From JBHENC01 sp046262295 (GTDB lineage: Bacteria > Acidobacteriota > Blastocatellia > Pyrinomonadales > Pyrinomonadaceae), in assembly GCA_046262295.1 (NCBI GenBank), contig JBHENC010000005.1:261622-325621 (forward strand): a DNA stretch of 64,000 nucleotides, given 5' to 3'. A program made the position numbers and the translations under genes. The notes beneath the pieces were generated by a model that made no database searches, was not told the origin of the DNA, and saw only the letters and a list, made by a program, of their open reading frames with translations. Below, in pieces: positions 34,889-44,338 of the stretch. Every line of letters starts with the position of its first letter. Positions within the stretch are counted from its first letter, which is position 1.

Positions 34889-35096
34889 AGATCACCGCGT
34901 AAAATCGCCTTGAGGAGGTAAATTTAACTTTAAGAGGAAATACTGAGGTAAGAAAATCGCGCCGGGTTAATTAGCCAAGCAGCGTCAATATAGCATAAAG
35001 GTTGGTTCTGGAAAATATATTTCCCGGATCATCAAAGGTGGAATGATTCAAGTTTCCATCATTGCAGAAAGCGGTGACAGACTTTGCGGCAAACAA

Positions 35097-35126
35097 AAGC
35101 AGCAGGCCGTGTGTGACCTGCTGCTT
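35097..35126 (-). terminator. Terminator of tRNA-Pro(CGG)
   Basis: AAGCAGCAGG (35097-35106) faces CCTGCTGCTT (35117-35126); on the minus strand TTTTGTTTG follows. It starts 12 bases after the tRNA 3' end. Confidence 0.8.
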
Positions 35127-35137
35127 AATCAATTAAA

Positions 35138-35214
<77 letters not shown>

Positions 35215-35308
35215 TTAAAATTACTCTGCGTGGATTCTATGCGACCCCTTGGTGTAAGTCAAACCGGCCTTTGCGTTTGCCATCAATTAACGATCCACGC
35301 ACAAGCTT

Positions 35309-35956
35309 TTACGCGGCGGCGCGATCTTCTTCGGCACGTGAGTTTTTGATGTGTCGCCAGACCCACCAAACGATTGCCAGCAAACCTATGATGCCGATGA
35401 GAAAATCGAAGCGGTGAAACCACGCCTTGAGCGTTTCGTTTTTGTCCCACTGTTCGCCGAGTTTCTGCCCGACGTAGGCAAGGCCGAGACACCAGGGCAG
35501 CGATCCGGCGAAAGTATAAATGATGAAGCGCGATAGATTCATGCGCGCGACGCCTGCCGGAAACGCGATGAAGGTGCGTATCACGGGCAGCAAGCGGCTC
35601 GCAAAGACGATCACTTCACCGTAGCGCGCAAACCAGCGGTCGGCCAGATCGAGATCGTGTTTAGAAACCAGCATGTAGCGCCCGTAGCGTTCGATCAAGC
35701 GCCGCCCGCCGTACATTCCGACCCAGTAGGCGACGAGCGAACCGAGCACGCAGCCGACTGCGCCCGCAATCCCGACGAGCCACAAATTAAAACGCCCCGT
35801 ATAAACCAGATAGCCGGAGAAAGGCATAATCACTTCCGAAGGCAAAGGAATACACGCGGACTCAATCGCCATCAACAGCACAATGCCCGAATACCCGAGC
35901 GCGCTAATCACCGCGACGATGAATCCCGACAACACTTCAATTATTTTGCCGATCAC
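35309..35956 (-). CDS. DedA family membrane protein
   Basis: 215 residues with four to five membrane segments. Family landmarks: the re-entrant ESACIPLPSEVIMPFSGYLV, GSLVAYWVGMYGGRRLIERY, and the conserved FASRLLPVIRTFIAFPAGVA followed by RMNLSRFIIYTFAGSLPWC. DedA/VTT proteins act as lipid scramblases or proton-coupled carriers for lipids such as undecaprenyl phosphate. The C-terminus is a last membrane span and a charged tail. It follows pcm by 59 bases. Confidence 0.94.
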   Translation of the reverse strand: MIGKIIEVLSGFIVAVISALGYSGIVLLMAIESACIPLPSEVIMPFSGYLVYTGRFNLWLVGIAGAVGCVLGSLVAYWVGMYGGRRLIERYGRYMLVSKHDLDLADRWFARYGEVIVFASRLLPVIRTFIAFPAGVARMNLSRFIIYTFAGSLPWCLGLAYVGQKLGEQWDKNETLKAWFHRFDFLIGIIGLLAIVWWVWRHIKNSRAEEDRAAA

Positions 35957-36015
35957 TTAATACTCCGATGCTTCTATTGCTTCGATAATTTTCGTAGAGC
36001 CTTGAAGGATTGTTT

Positions 36016-36699
36016 TTAAGCACGCCAACCGTAGTGGCCGATGAGGGGCACAAAAGCGCACGGGCCATGATCTTCGCGCTCGTAGCCCTTTTCAGTTCTC
36101 GTGACGCGCACCAACTGCTGCGACTCGCGCGTTGCGCCCACCGGAATCGCCAGCCGTCCGCCGACAGCGAGTTGCGCGAGCAAAGGTTCGGGCACTTCGG
36201 GGCCACCGGCAGCGACGAGAATTGCGTCATAAGGCGCGTGCGCATTCCAGCCGAGCGTGCCGTCGAAACATTTAACGGTCGCGTTGTAAATTCCCAAGCG
36301 TCGAATACGCGCCTGCGCTTCGCGCGCAAGTTCCGCAATGCGTTCGATAGAATAAACCTGCGCGGCGAGGCGCGCCAGCACCGCCGTCTGATAGCCCGAA
36401 CCGGCTCCTATCTCAAGCACGCGGCTGCGATTATTTAGTTCGAGCAACTCGGACATACGCGCGACGATAAACGGCTGCGAGATGGTCTGGCCTTCGGCTA
36501 TCGGCAGCGCATGGTCGCCGTAAGCGCGCGACTGCAAAGCATCCGGCACGAAAGAGTGGCGCGGGACGTTGCGCATCGCTTCGAGCACACGTTCGTCTTG
36601 AATGCGATAGTGGTCGCGCAGGCGTTCAATCATCCGCTCGCGTGGGATTCGATAGTCGGAGGAGATTGATTCGGGTCGGGGCGTTGATGCGAAGTTCAA
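36016..36699 (-). CDS. pcm: Pcm, protein-L-isoaspartate O-methyltransferase
   Basis: 227 residues. It methylates isoaspartyl residues in damaged proteins. The motifs are VPRHSFVPDALQSRAYGDHA, LPIAEGQTISQPFIVARM, and the SAM site VLEIGAGSGYQTAVLARLA, followed by VYSIERIAEL and FDGTLGWNAHAPYDAILVAA. The surE-pcm pairing seen in many bacteria is kept, 114 bases apart. The start used, ATG 36699, gives a short N-terminal extension before the usual RERMIERL. Confidence 0.95.
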   Translation of the reverse strand: MNFASTPRPESISSDYRIPRERMIERLRDHYRIQDERVLEAMRNVPRHSFVPDALQSRAYGDHALPIAEGQTISQPFIVARMSELLELNNRSRVLEIGAGSGYQTAVLARLAAQVYSIERIAELAREAQARIRRLGIYNATVKCFDGTLGWNAHAPYDAILVAAGGPEVPEPLLAQLAVGGRLAIPVGATRESQQLVRVTRTEKGYEREDHGPCAFVPLIGHYGWRA

Positions 36700-36813
36700 A
36701 ACAGTTTGGTACTCGGGCTGTTTGGCGCAGCGATGTTGCGCAAAAAGATCAAACGCTTTTGGTAATACTCCGGCAAGCTGGCCTTGCCGAAATCGTCTGC
36801 GCGGCTGTCCGGC

Positions 36814-37587
36814 TTACTTGTCCTGCAAGGCTTCGCGCGCCATGATGTAGTTCCAGTTATCAATCGCAGCGAGCGCGCGGTGATCCGTCATGTCGCTTTT
36901 GAGTGGCGTGACGGAGACAAGGCCTTGATCTACGGCTTGATAATCCGTGCCGTCGGCGCTGTCACGACTAAAATGCTCTTCACCGATCCAGAAATAAGCT
37001 TTGCCACGCGGGTCTCTGTGTTCCGTAATAACCGGGCGCGCGTTTTTGATTCCCTGCCGCGTCACGCGCGTGCCTTTGATTTCGCCCGGCGGAATATTGA
37101 TATTGAGCAGAGTGCCTTCCGGCAAGCCTTCCTGTAAAACTTTACGCACGGCGACGACGGCGAATCTGGCCGCTTCCGTAAAATCGAAATGCTCGCGCGC
37201 GACAAGACTAAACGCTAACCCCGTCACGCCCAAGATAGTCGCTTCGAGCGCGCCCGCGACCGTGCCGGAATACGTCGCATCATCGCCCAGATTGCCGCCG
37301 TGATTAATGCCCGACACGCAGATGTCAGGGCGCACATTTTCGGCGGGCAGGATTTTATTGAGTGCTAACGTCACGCAATCGGTTGGCGTGCCGTCCACGC
37401 TCCAGTGATACTCGTCTATGCGGCGAATCCGCAGCGGTCGCGCCAGCGTCAGACTATGCGACGCACCGCTCATCTCCGAAGCGGGCGCAACCGTGTAAAC
37501 TTCGCCGATTTCGCGCAGCGATTCTTCCAACTTGATAAGCCCGTCGGAATGAATGCCGTCATCATTAGTGAGCAGAATACGGGTCAT
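36814..37587 (-). CDS. surE: SurE, 5'/3'-nucleotidase
   Basis: 257 residues, the family's standard length. It dephosphorylates nucleoside monophosphates in a metal-dependent way and is linked to stress survival. Diagnostic features: MTRILLTNDDGIHSDGLIKL with the metal-binding DD, APASEMSGASHSLTL, GTPTDCVTLAL, and PDICVSGINHGGNLGDDATY with SGTVAGALEA. It is followed by pcm in the same direction. Confidence 0.97.
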   Translation of the reverse strand: MTRILLTNDDGIHSDGLIKLEESLREIGEVYTVAPASEMSGASHSLTLARPLRIRRIDEYHWSVDGTPTDCVTLALNKILPAENVRPDICVSGINHGGNLGDDATYSGTVAGALEATILGVTGLAFSLVAREHFDFTEAARFAVVAVRKVLQEGLPEGTLLNINIPPGEIKGTRVTRQGIKNARPVITEHRDPRGKAYFWIGEEHFSRDSADGTDYQAVDQGLVSVTPLKSDMTDHRALAAIDNWNYIMAREALQDK

Positions 37588-37784
37588 AATTCAGCCGCGA
37601 AGATTGCTTTACAGACCGCCACCGACTCTTTGCTTTGTCAATAAAACGGCACGCCGTTACAGCGAACGCACAGAGCTGACAAGCCGCTGCATCGAAGCGT
37701 TGATCGCGCGATGTTTTTTTTTGCGGAACTATCGCAGATAGGATCGCGGGAAGTCTTTGCTGCGATGTGGAAATATTTGAAGAA

Positions 37785-37988
37785 TTAATCGCGCGGCGGA
37801 CGCGGGCGTCCCTTCTTCTTGTTGCGCTTGCGCGCCAGCGCCGACTTCAGCTTCGCCTTCTGGCCGGGAGGCATAAAGAAAGCGTGCCGCTTCGCGTCTT
37901 TAATAATCTCTTCGGTCATCACGCGACGTTTGAAACGCCTTAACGCGCTCTCGATTGATTCGCCCTGATTCACAGTAACAATTGCCAT
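37785..37988 (-). CDS. rpsU: Ribosomal protein bS21
   Basis: 67 residues from the second ATG (37988), which has GGAG six bases upstream; the first, at 37991, is too close to it. The sequence AIVTVNQGESIESALRRFKR, then a basic stretch with KNKKKGRPRPPRD at the end, is bS21. It sits in the 30S platform. Single gene 200 bases before surE. Confidence 0.95.
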   Translation of the reverse strand: MAIVTVNQGESIESALRRFKRRVMTEEIIKDAKRHAFFMPPGQKAKLKSALARKRNKKKGRPRPPRD

Positions 37989-38165
37989 CATCTACTCCGT
38001 TATAAACTCAATCTATGTTTAGAAATTAAAAACCGAATTTTCGTGCCTTGCTTCAAACCTTATATTTAACACGCTTCATGCCGTAATCGTCAAGCGCGCT
38101 TATCAAGCGAAGACGGATTGGCGCATCTTTGTTCGGCTTTTTATAAGGTGACTTTAGCAATCATA

Positions 38166-38199
38166 AACCCCGCAAACGTTGTGGAGCGTCTGCGGGGTT
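38166..38199 (-). terminator. Terminator of the radical SAM gene
   Basis: AACCCCGCA (38166-38174) faces TGCGGGGTT (38191-38199); on the minus strand the second arm runs into TTTATG. It begins 31 bases after the stop. Confidence 0.75.
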
Positions 38200-38229
38200 C
38201 AGTGCCCGAAGGATAATGCTGTGCGCTAT

Positions 38230-40254
38230 TTAAGCGGAAGCCGCCGTAGCTTTATCGCGGCTCAAGCCTTTAATCTGAACCGGCTTGTCGGCCTTGATCT
38301 CAGACTTATTGAGCACCATTTCGTTGTAGAGCTTGCGCATCATGACAGCTTCTTCGGCAGCCGTCTTCGGCCCTTCCATCTGCGGCTTATCGGGACGCGC
38401 CAGGTCAATCTCATTCAAGATGAGACCGTGTGACGGATCATCGAGGGAGACTTCCTTGCCCTTGGCGAAGATTTCGTGGCGGCCATGTTCTTGATACCAC
38501 TTGGCGACGGTCGCGTTCTGGTGCATATTCTCGATGATGTTGCGCCAGCCGATGCCCGTGTTGTATGCGCAGAAACTGATCTCGCCTTCCTGCGTGCCGT
38601 AAGGAATAATGCACATCTCCGTGCGGCGGAAATCGTAGTTGAATAAATCCTGAAACCACATTCCCGCGATGAACAGGAAGTTCCAGGGATCGGCACGACG
38701 CCGCTCGATGTCCTCGAGCGTGCGATTGCCGTCAACCTTGCCGTAATCCTTGCCGGTCAAGCCGAACGACTTGTCGAATTTTTTGAAAATATCAACGAGC
38801 GTCAAACTCTGCGGCGCGCCGTAAGGCGTGTAGTTCTTCAAGAGAGCCAAGCCCATCATAAAGTTCGAGAACCACTTCCCGCGTGCGGCGTCCGTAATTC
38901 CCTTCATATCTTCGACGAGGCCGGGAATGTTCAAGAACTGCGGAACGGGAGCCATTTCTTTTGTGTTCTTGTTAATCATCACAGCGGTTCCGACGCCGCA
39001 ATTCGGATGGCAACCGCAGGAGACTTGTCCCCATTCGGCATCGGGGCCATGCGCGAGGTCTGCGAAATCTGCGAACGCGCCCATCAAAGAGAGCGGAAAC
39101 CAATCGCGCGTCGGCTCCGTGATGCCGACCTGCTTCTTCACGTCATGCGCCAGATGCGAAAGCGTGTAGCGTTGCTGCAAGCGACGCTGTTCGGTGATCT
39201 CTTCGTCGCGGCCTGTGAATGACACGGGCTGGAACGAAAGAAACGCGATCTTCTTCGGATTCTCCAGCGCGAAACGGATGATCGAACCGACCTGATCGTT
39301 GTTGATGCCGTTGACGAGCGTCGTGACAAGCACGATTTCGACGCCCGCTTCATGCAAATTATTAATCGCGCGCAGTTTCACGTCGAAGAGATTGCCGACT
39401 TGACGATGCGAGTTGGCGTCGTTGCCGATACCGTCGAATTGCAGGTAAGCGTAGCGAAGCCCGGCGTCGGCGGACTGGCGACAAAACTCTTTCGATTTGG
39501 CGAACTCGATGCCGTTTGTCGCGCATTGCACGGAGTTATAACCGACCTTGCGCGAATATCTGATTGATTCGAGGAAGTGCGGCGAAATCGTCGGCTCGCC
39601 GCCGGAGAACTGCACGCTCATCTGACGACGCGGCTTGATCGAAATCGCGTTGTCCAGAATCTCCTTGATGTCTTCCATACTCAATTCATGCACGAAGCCG
39701 ACTTGATTGGCGTCCATAAAACACGGGTCGCACATCATGTTGCAGCGATTCGTCAAATCAACCGTAAGCACCGAGCCGCGCCCGTACTTGATCGTCGAAG
39801 AGCCGTGATTGTGTAGTTTCTCGTCGTTATGCGACTGGATGTCGCGCCCCGGAAACATCTTTTCGATGTGCGTCAGAAACTTCGCGTCAATCGCCATCAT
39901 GTCTTCATAATGGCCGTGAACGGGGCAGTCCTTGACCATCCAGATTTGATTATCGCGCTCGATGATCTGCGCTTTGATTTCGCCGACCTTCTCGTTGACT
40001 AAAACGGAAGGGTCTTTCTTGCCGCTGATAATCTCTTCGCGCGCTTCGATGACGCACTTCGGACACAAACTGTCCGTCGTGCGCGGCCAGCCGAGCGTCG
40101 GCTTCGATTTCTGCCATGATTTCAATAACGGCTTGTCCGACCACTTGGGCGTAAAGGACGGATTCGGCTTGTACTTGTTAACGGACTGAATGGCATTGAA
40201 CAGACCACCCGCGATGGCGGTCAAGCCTCTCTCAACGTGTTTAATGGGTCGCAT
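38230..40254 (-). CDS. Radical SAM enzyme resembling tetraether / membrane-spanning lipid synthases
   Basis: 674 residues from ATG 40254 (AAGGA eight bases upstream; the open frame runs to 40428 without one). Cysteine layout: an N-terminal CPKC (64-67) and CPVHGHYED (110-118), the radical SAM C171-x3-C175-x2-C178 in TNRCNMMCDPCFMDANQVGF, QFSGGEPT (216-223), CATNGIEFA, YLQFDGIGND (270-279), then SCGCHPNC (413, 415, 419) and single Cys 548 and 562. The CPxC...CPxHG entry, TNRCNxxCDxCF and LQFDG spacing are those of the Tes/MJ0619-like family, which joins lipid tails. Acidobacteria of this kind make membrane-spanning iso-diabolic acid. A lipid-coupling role is therefore plausible, not shown. Confidence 0.85.
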   Translation of the reverse strand: MRPIKHVERGLTAIAGGLFNAIQSVNKYKPNPSFTPKWSDKPLLKSWQKSKPTLGWPRTTDSLCPKCVIEAREEIISGKKDPSVLVNEKVGEIKAQIIERDNQIWMVKDCPVHGHYEDMMAIDAKFLTHIEKMFPGRDIQSHNDEKLHNHGSSTIKYGRGSVLTVDLTNRCNMMCDPCFMDANQVGFVHELSMEDIKEILDNAISIKPRRQMSVQFSGGEPTISPHFLESIRYSRKVGYNSVQCATNGIEFAKSKEFCRQSADAGLRYAYLQFDGIGNDANSHRQVGNLFDVKLRAINNLHEAGVEIVLVTTLVNGINNDQVGSIIRFALENPKKIAFLSFQPVSFTGRDEEITEQRRLQQRYTLSHLAHDVKKQVGITEPTRDWFPLSLMGAFADFADLAHGPDAEWGQVSCGCHPNCGVGTAVMINKNTKEMAPVPQFLNIPGLVEDMKGITDAARGKWFSNFMMGLALLKNYTPYGAPQSLTLVDIFKKFDKSFGLTGKDYGKVDGNRTLEDIERRRADPWNFLFIAGMWFQDLFNYDFRRTEMCIIPYGTQEGEISFCAYNTGIGWRNIIENMHQNATVAKWYQEHGRHEIFAKGKEVSLDDPSHGLILNEIDLARPDKPQMEGPKTAAEEAVMMRKLYNEMVLNKSEIKADKPVQIKGLSRDKATAASA

Positions 40255-40565
40255 TAATTTTTCCTTCTGACAATTTGTAATATATCGGAGGCCGGACACG
40301 AAGCTTGCCACTAAACGATTTTGAGAAAGATTTAGCTGGCATAATTTAATAATGGCAGAACCCGGCGCAATCCTTAGAGCAATAACCATACCAATAATCA
40401 CGAAGCTGCGCAAGTGCAAATACATCAACTATTTTGCTAATTTATTAGAAAGGCCAAGTAAACTAGCGCGACGGCTTGTGGGTCACAAAGATGCACTTCT
40501 ACAAAAGCCGTCCTGCGTGGCGCAAATTGCCACACCGGTATTTTGTCCGATTCGTCGCAATAAAT

Positions 40566-40600
40566 AAGAGGATTGCGAAAGCTATTCTCGCAATCCTCTT
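40566..40600 (-). terminator. Terminator of the BON-LysM gene
   Basis: Perfect 13-base arms (40566-40578 and 40588-40600). On the minus strand they are followed by ATTTATTG. It begins 48 bases after the stop. The remaining bases back to 40255 show no gene. Confidence 0.75.
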
Positions 40601-40647
40601 TGAAATAGAAGCAATCCGGCTATATCTGCCCAAGCGTAATGATGGGT

Positions 40648-41115
40648 TTAGTTTCCAGACGGAATCGTTAATTCCTGCCCGACCTGTATTTTGTCCGGGT
40701 CTTTGAGCTTGTCCTGATTGGCGTAGAAGATACGCATAAACTCGTTCGAGTCTCCGTAAAAATGTTTACTGATTTTGGAGAGCGTATCGCCGGATTGAAC
40801 CGTATAAGTTTCGCCGCCCTGATTGCCGCTGCTTTCGCTAACGGAGAAGTCGGCGGTCAGATCCTGATCGCTGTTCTGATCCGCCAGCTTGATTTGATCC
40901 CATATAGCATTCTTGGCATCTTCGGACGGCGCGACGCCGCGTATGAAAAGCTTGTTATCCTGCACGTGCAGGTTTTGTAGTTGGACTTGCTGTTGCTGAA
41001 TGGCATTGAGCACCGTCTGGTATTTCTGCTTGAGCGTGTCGAAGCGTTGCTGTGCGCCCTGCTCTTGTTGCGCCTGTGCCGCACCGTGCCCGAACATTTT
41101 ATCAAAAAGACCCAT
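40648..41115 (-). CDS. BON and LysM domain protein (Kbp/YgaU-like)
   Basis: 155 residues, no signal peptide. Residues 15-50 are Gln-rich and helical, then a BON-like domain (VQDNKLFIRGVAPSEDAKNA), and a C-terminal LysM (YTVQSGDTLSKISKHFYGDS, ANQDKLKDPDKIQVGQELTI). The architecture is that of Kbp (YgaU), a cytoplasmic potassium-binding protein. Whether this one binds K+ is not shown. It is a single gene with its own terminator; AGAAACTA before the start is not a strong ribosome site, though GAGGAG lies just upstream. Confidence 0.88.
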   Translation of the reverse strand: MGLFDKMFGHGAAQAQQEQGAQQRFDTLKQKYQTVLNAIQQQQVQLQNLHVQDNKLFIRGVAPSEDAKNAIWDQIKLADQNSDQDLTADFSVSESSGNQGGETYTVQSGDTLSKISKHFYGDSNEFMRIFYANQDKLKDPDKIQVGQELTIPSGN

Positions 41116-41550
41116 CTTAGTTTCTCCTCCTCTGAAGTGATTAAAAACGTATGTTTTCCGTTAATTGTTACTGCTTAAAAGATAGCGAATGCAATGCTCA
41201 TGCCTAATTAATCGAAACGTGCAGAAGATTAGCAAAAGGCTTGTTTGCAGTATTTTTCAATCCACCGCCGTTGAAGTTCATGACGCCGCGCGCCCAATCA
41301 CATCAGGCCGCTTCTTTCTCTGCGATTGAAACAATACACGTGCAGATAAAGCGTCCTGCTCCCAAATGATGGCTTAATTTCAAACAAATAAAACAGATTT
41401 GCGACTCTATTCGGGGAAAGTGTCGGCGTAAATTCGCTCGAACCAATTTTGCGGCGGAAGTTAGCGCGACGACAAGTTGAGGCGCGGTCTTATCCTGTTC
41501 GCGCTCGCCCGTCAAACGCAGCTATGACAAATTAAGGAGAAAAGACGAGT
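41116..41550. other. Intergenic region, no gene recognised
   Basis: About 435 bases between divergent genes. Short frames are present but none looks coding. The last 20 bases carry the ribosome site AAGGAGA of the next gene. Confidence 0.5.
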
Positions 41551-42453
41551 ATGGGAGAACCCAGATTAAGAGGCAAAGTCGCCATTGTGACAGGCGCGGG
41601 AACGGGCATCGGTGAAGCCATCGCACACAAATTCGCTTACGAGGGCGCGGCGGTGATCGTTAACGGTTTGCCCGGCGATCCGGTGCGCGATGTCGCCGCG
41701 CATATAGAGGAACGCGGCGGCACGGCGATTCATTTTGAAGCGGACGTGGCGGAAGAAAGCGGCGCGCGCGAATGCATCGAGCTTGCCATCAAGGAGTTCG
41801 GCAAACTGAATGTGCTGGTTAATAACGCAGGATATTTTGACGGCATGGAAGAGACGCAGAATTTTCCGCTGGAGACTTACGACCGCCTGATGTGGGCAAA
41901 CGTCCGCTCCGTCTTTTTGATGACCAAATACGCGCTGCCGTATTTACAGGAAACACGCGGCAACATCGTCAGCGCGGGCAGCGAAGCGGGCTTTAACGGT
42001 ATCGGTTATTTTACGCCCTACGGCGCAACGAAAGCGGCGATTCACGCTTTCATGAAAGGTGTCGCCGTCGAGCAGGCGCGCTACGGCGTGCGCGCCAACT
42101 GCGTTTGTCCCGGCCCGATTGATACCGCATGGACGCACAAATCAACCGGCCCGATGGACAGGAAAACCGAGAAGATGGTGGTCAGCGCCACTCCGCTCGG
42201 ACGACGTGGCACGCCCGAAGAGATCGCCAATGTTTATGCGTTTCTCGCCTCCGACGAAGCCAGTTATGTGACCGGCGCTCTCTGGCTGGCAGATGGCGGC
42301 ATCACGCCTGCGCACGGAAACGTCGGTGATTTTGCCAAATATACGGACGAACCCGAAGGCGTTCTCAAACTGCGCCATAGCCTTGAAGGACTTAAAAACA
42401 AGCCCGAATATAGCCGCATTGAAGGGGCCGCGATGGAAATTGAACCTCAATAA
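41551..42453 (+). CDS. Short-chain dehydrogenase/reductase
   Basis: 300 residues with a strong ribosome site (AAGGAGA, 12 bases upstream). The NAD(P) site TGAGTGIG, NNAG and the catalytic Y-x3-K (YGATKAA) are all present; the serine of the triad lies in IVSAGSEAGF. GRRGTPEEIANVYAFLASDE and GALWLADGGIT are typical SDR C-terminal features. The last 45 residues (DFAKYTDEPEGVLKLRHSLE and on) are an unusual tail beyond the standard 250-residue fold. Substrate unknown. Confidence 0.93.
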   Translation: MGEPRLRGKVAIVTGAGTGIGEAIAHKFAYEGAAVIVNGLPGDPVRDVAAHIEERGGTAIHFEADVAEESGARECIELAIKEFGKLNVLVNNAGYFDGMEETQNFPLETYDRLMWANVRSVFLMTKYALPYLQETRGNIVSAGSEAGFNGIGYFTPYGATKAAIHAFMKGVAVEQARYGVRANCVCPGPIDTAWTHKSTGPMDRKTEKMVVSATPLGRRGTPEEIANVYAFLASDEASYVTGALWLADGGITPAHGNVGDFAKYTDEPEGVLKLRHSLEGLKNKPEYSRIEGAAMEIEPQ

Positions 42454-42466
42454 AATAGCTCCGACA

Positions 42467-42499
42467 GCGGGCGCGGCATCATATCCATGCCGCGCCCGC
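42467..42499 (+). terminator. Terminator of the SDR gene
   Basis: GCGGGCGCGGCAT (42467-42479) pairs perfectly with ATGCCGCGCCCGC (42487-42499). The T-run is poor. It lies 14 bases after the stop. Confidence 0.65.
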
Positions 42500-42925
42500 A
42501 TTCGCTTTCTAAAACGCAAATCGCGGTTCCGATTCTTGGCTGCGGCACTATCATAATTAGCAGCAAGGCGCTTTTCCACATCTGTGCAGTGCTTTTGTCA
42601 AAGCTATTTGCGCTTATCAAAGTACATCCCGCATCGTTGCCCACGTCGCGGATTTCCGTTCGCCTAATGTTCGCCGCAGCAACACCTTTGTGACGCTTAC
42701 TTCATGTAAATGTTGAGTTTAGCGCCGGAAACCGTTGCAAAGAAAACGCTTTACAGCTTATCGGTCGCGTGCTACATTCCCGCCACCTTGTTGCTAAGTG
42801 CTTGAGCAACAAGGGATTGAAAGAAGCTCGAAACGCATTAGCTGGTAGTGTTCTCCTTTCCCTACACACCATCTTGGGCTTCGATCGTAAAAACGACACA
42901 TTAAGGGTTTTACAAAGTTACAACG
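42500..42925. other. Intergenic region with a hairpin
   Basis: About 425 bases without a gene. A 10-base perfect inverted repeat CCTTGTTGCT / AGCAACAAGG lies at 42786-42814, 110 bases before the next gene, and could be a regulator site or leader structure. Confidence 0.4.
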
Positions 42926-44338
42926 ATGGCAATACGTTTTGGCACTTCCGGCTGGCGCGCGATTATCGCTGACGAATTCACTTTCGCAGGCGTGCGCGCC
43001 GTGACGCGCGCGATCTGTGAATGCTTGCGCACTGCCGGAAACTCTGCGAGCCAAAGGACAATAGTCGTCGGTTATGACACGCGCTTTCTTGGCGAGCGTT
43101 TCGCCGCCGAGTGCGTCAAAGAGGTTTCCGCCGCAGGCTTTCGCGCATTGTTATGTGACCATCCGACGCCGACGCCGACAATATCCTGCGCCATACGCCG
43201 CGAGCAGGCGGCGGGCGGCATCAACTTTACGGCTTCGCACAATCCGCCTGAATACAACGGCATGAAATTCTCAACGGCCGACGGCGCGCCCGCCCTGCCG
43301 GAAATCACCAAGCGCGTGGAGCAATTAATACCGGAGATGCAACAGCGCGGCGATAGCGCGGCGGTTGATCCGAACGGTGTCAACGCCGCCGTAGCTTACG
43401 ATCCGAAGCCCCCTTATCTTGCTGAACTCGCCACCAAAATCAATTTCGATGTGATTGCGCGCAGCGGCAGCCGTTACGCTTACGATCCTTTGTGGGGCAC
43501 TGGGCGCGGTTATCTGGATGAAGCATTACGTGCGCACGGCGTTCAGGTGGAGACGGTTCACGACTGGCGCGATGTGATGTTCGGCGGACGCGCGCCGGAG
43601 CCGGAAGCGGAACACTTAGACGAATTGCGCGCGGCGATGAAGCGAAACGATTGCGCGCTCGGCCTTGCGACGGACGGCGACGCCGACCGCTTCGGCGTGC
43701 TTGACGCCAACGGCGAATTTATCACGCCGAACAAACTGATCCCGCTGCTCTTTGATTATCTGGCGGACTCGCGCGGCTGGACGGGCGGCGTGGCGCGTTC
43801 CGTTGCGACTTCGCATCTGGCTGATCGCGTCGCGGAAGCGCGCGGGTTGCCAATTTATGAAACGCCTGTCGGATTCAAATATATCGGGGAGTTAATCAAT
43901 GAAGACAAGATCATTCTCGGCGGCGAAGAATCTGCGGGGCTTTCGATCAAAGGTCACTATCCGGAGAAAGATGGCATCCTTGCGTGTCTGCTCGCAGCGG
44001 AGGCGGTCGCGGCGCGCGGCGCGAGTTTAAGTGAACAACTCGAAGCCTTGTATGCGCGCGTCGGACGCATTGAATCGGGGCGCACAGGCGTTCGTCTGAC
44101 GCCCGAATTGGTAGCGGGTCTTTCCGAAAAATTACAACGTGAGCCAGCGGTGATCGGCGGTCGCAAAGTTGAACGCACGAATCGTCTGGATGGAGTCAAA
44201 TTTATTTTCGCGGATAATTCGTGGCTTTTGCTTCGTCCCTCGGGCACAGAGCCGCTCGTGCGCGTTTACGCTGAATCGGAATCAGAGAAAGATGTGGAGG
44301 TGCTCCTTAATGAAGGCCGCAAATACTTACTGGATTGA
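42926..44338 (+). CDS. Phosphoglucomutase / phosphomannomutase
   Basis: 470 residues of the alpha-D-phosphohexomutase superfamily. It converts hexose 1- and 6-phosphates. All four site motifs are present: IRFGTSGWRAIIADEF, the phosphoserine loop FTASHNPPEYNGMKF, the metal loop LATDGDADRFGVLD, the sugar loop GGEESAGLSI and the phosphate site LLRPSGTEPLVRVYAE. Glucose versus mannose specificity cannot be told from sequence. The ribosome site is weak. The stop overlaps the next gene by 29 bases. Confidence 0.95.
   Translation: MAIRFGTSGWRAIIADEFTFAGVRAVTRAICECLRTAGNSASQRTIVVGYDTRFLGERFAAECVKEVSAAGFRALLCDHPTPTPTISCAIRREQAAGGINFTASHNPPEYNGMKFSTADGAPALPEITKRVEQLIPEMQQRGDSAAVDPNGVNAAVAYDPKPPYLAELATKINFDVIARSGSRYAYDPLWGTGRGYLDEALRAHGVQVETVHDWRDVMFGGRAPEPEAEHLDELRAAMKRNDCALGLATDGDADRFGVLDANGEFITPNKLIPLLFDYLADSRGWTGGVARSVATSHLADRVAEARGLPIYETPVGFKYIGELINEDKIILGGEESAGLSIKGHYPEKDGILACLLAAEAVAARGASLSEQLEALYARVGRIESGRTGVRLTPELVAGLSEKLQREPAVIGGRKVERTNRLDGVKFIFADNSWLLLRPSGTEPLVRVYAESESEKDVEVLLNEGRKYLLD

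Noticed and set aside
40352..40567. Plus-strand frame of 71 residues after the radical SAM start
   Set aside because: Low-complexity, no ribosome site; lies in a promoter region.
41303..41515. Minus-strand frame of 70 residues in the gap before the SDR gene
   Set aside because: No ribosome site or family pattern; composition looks like spacer.
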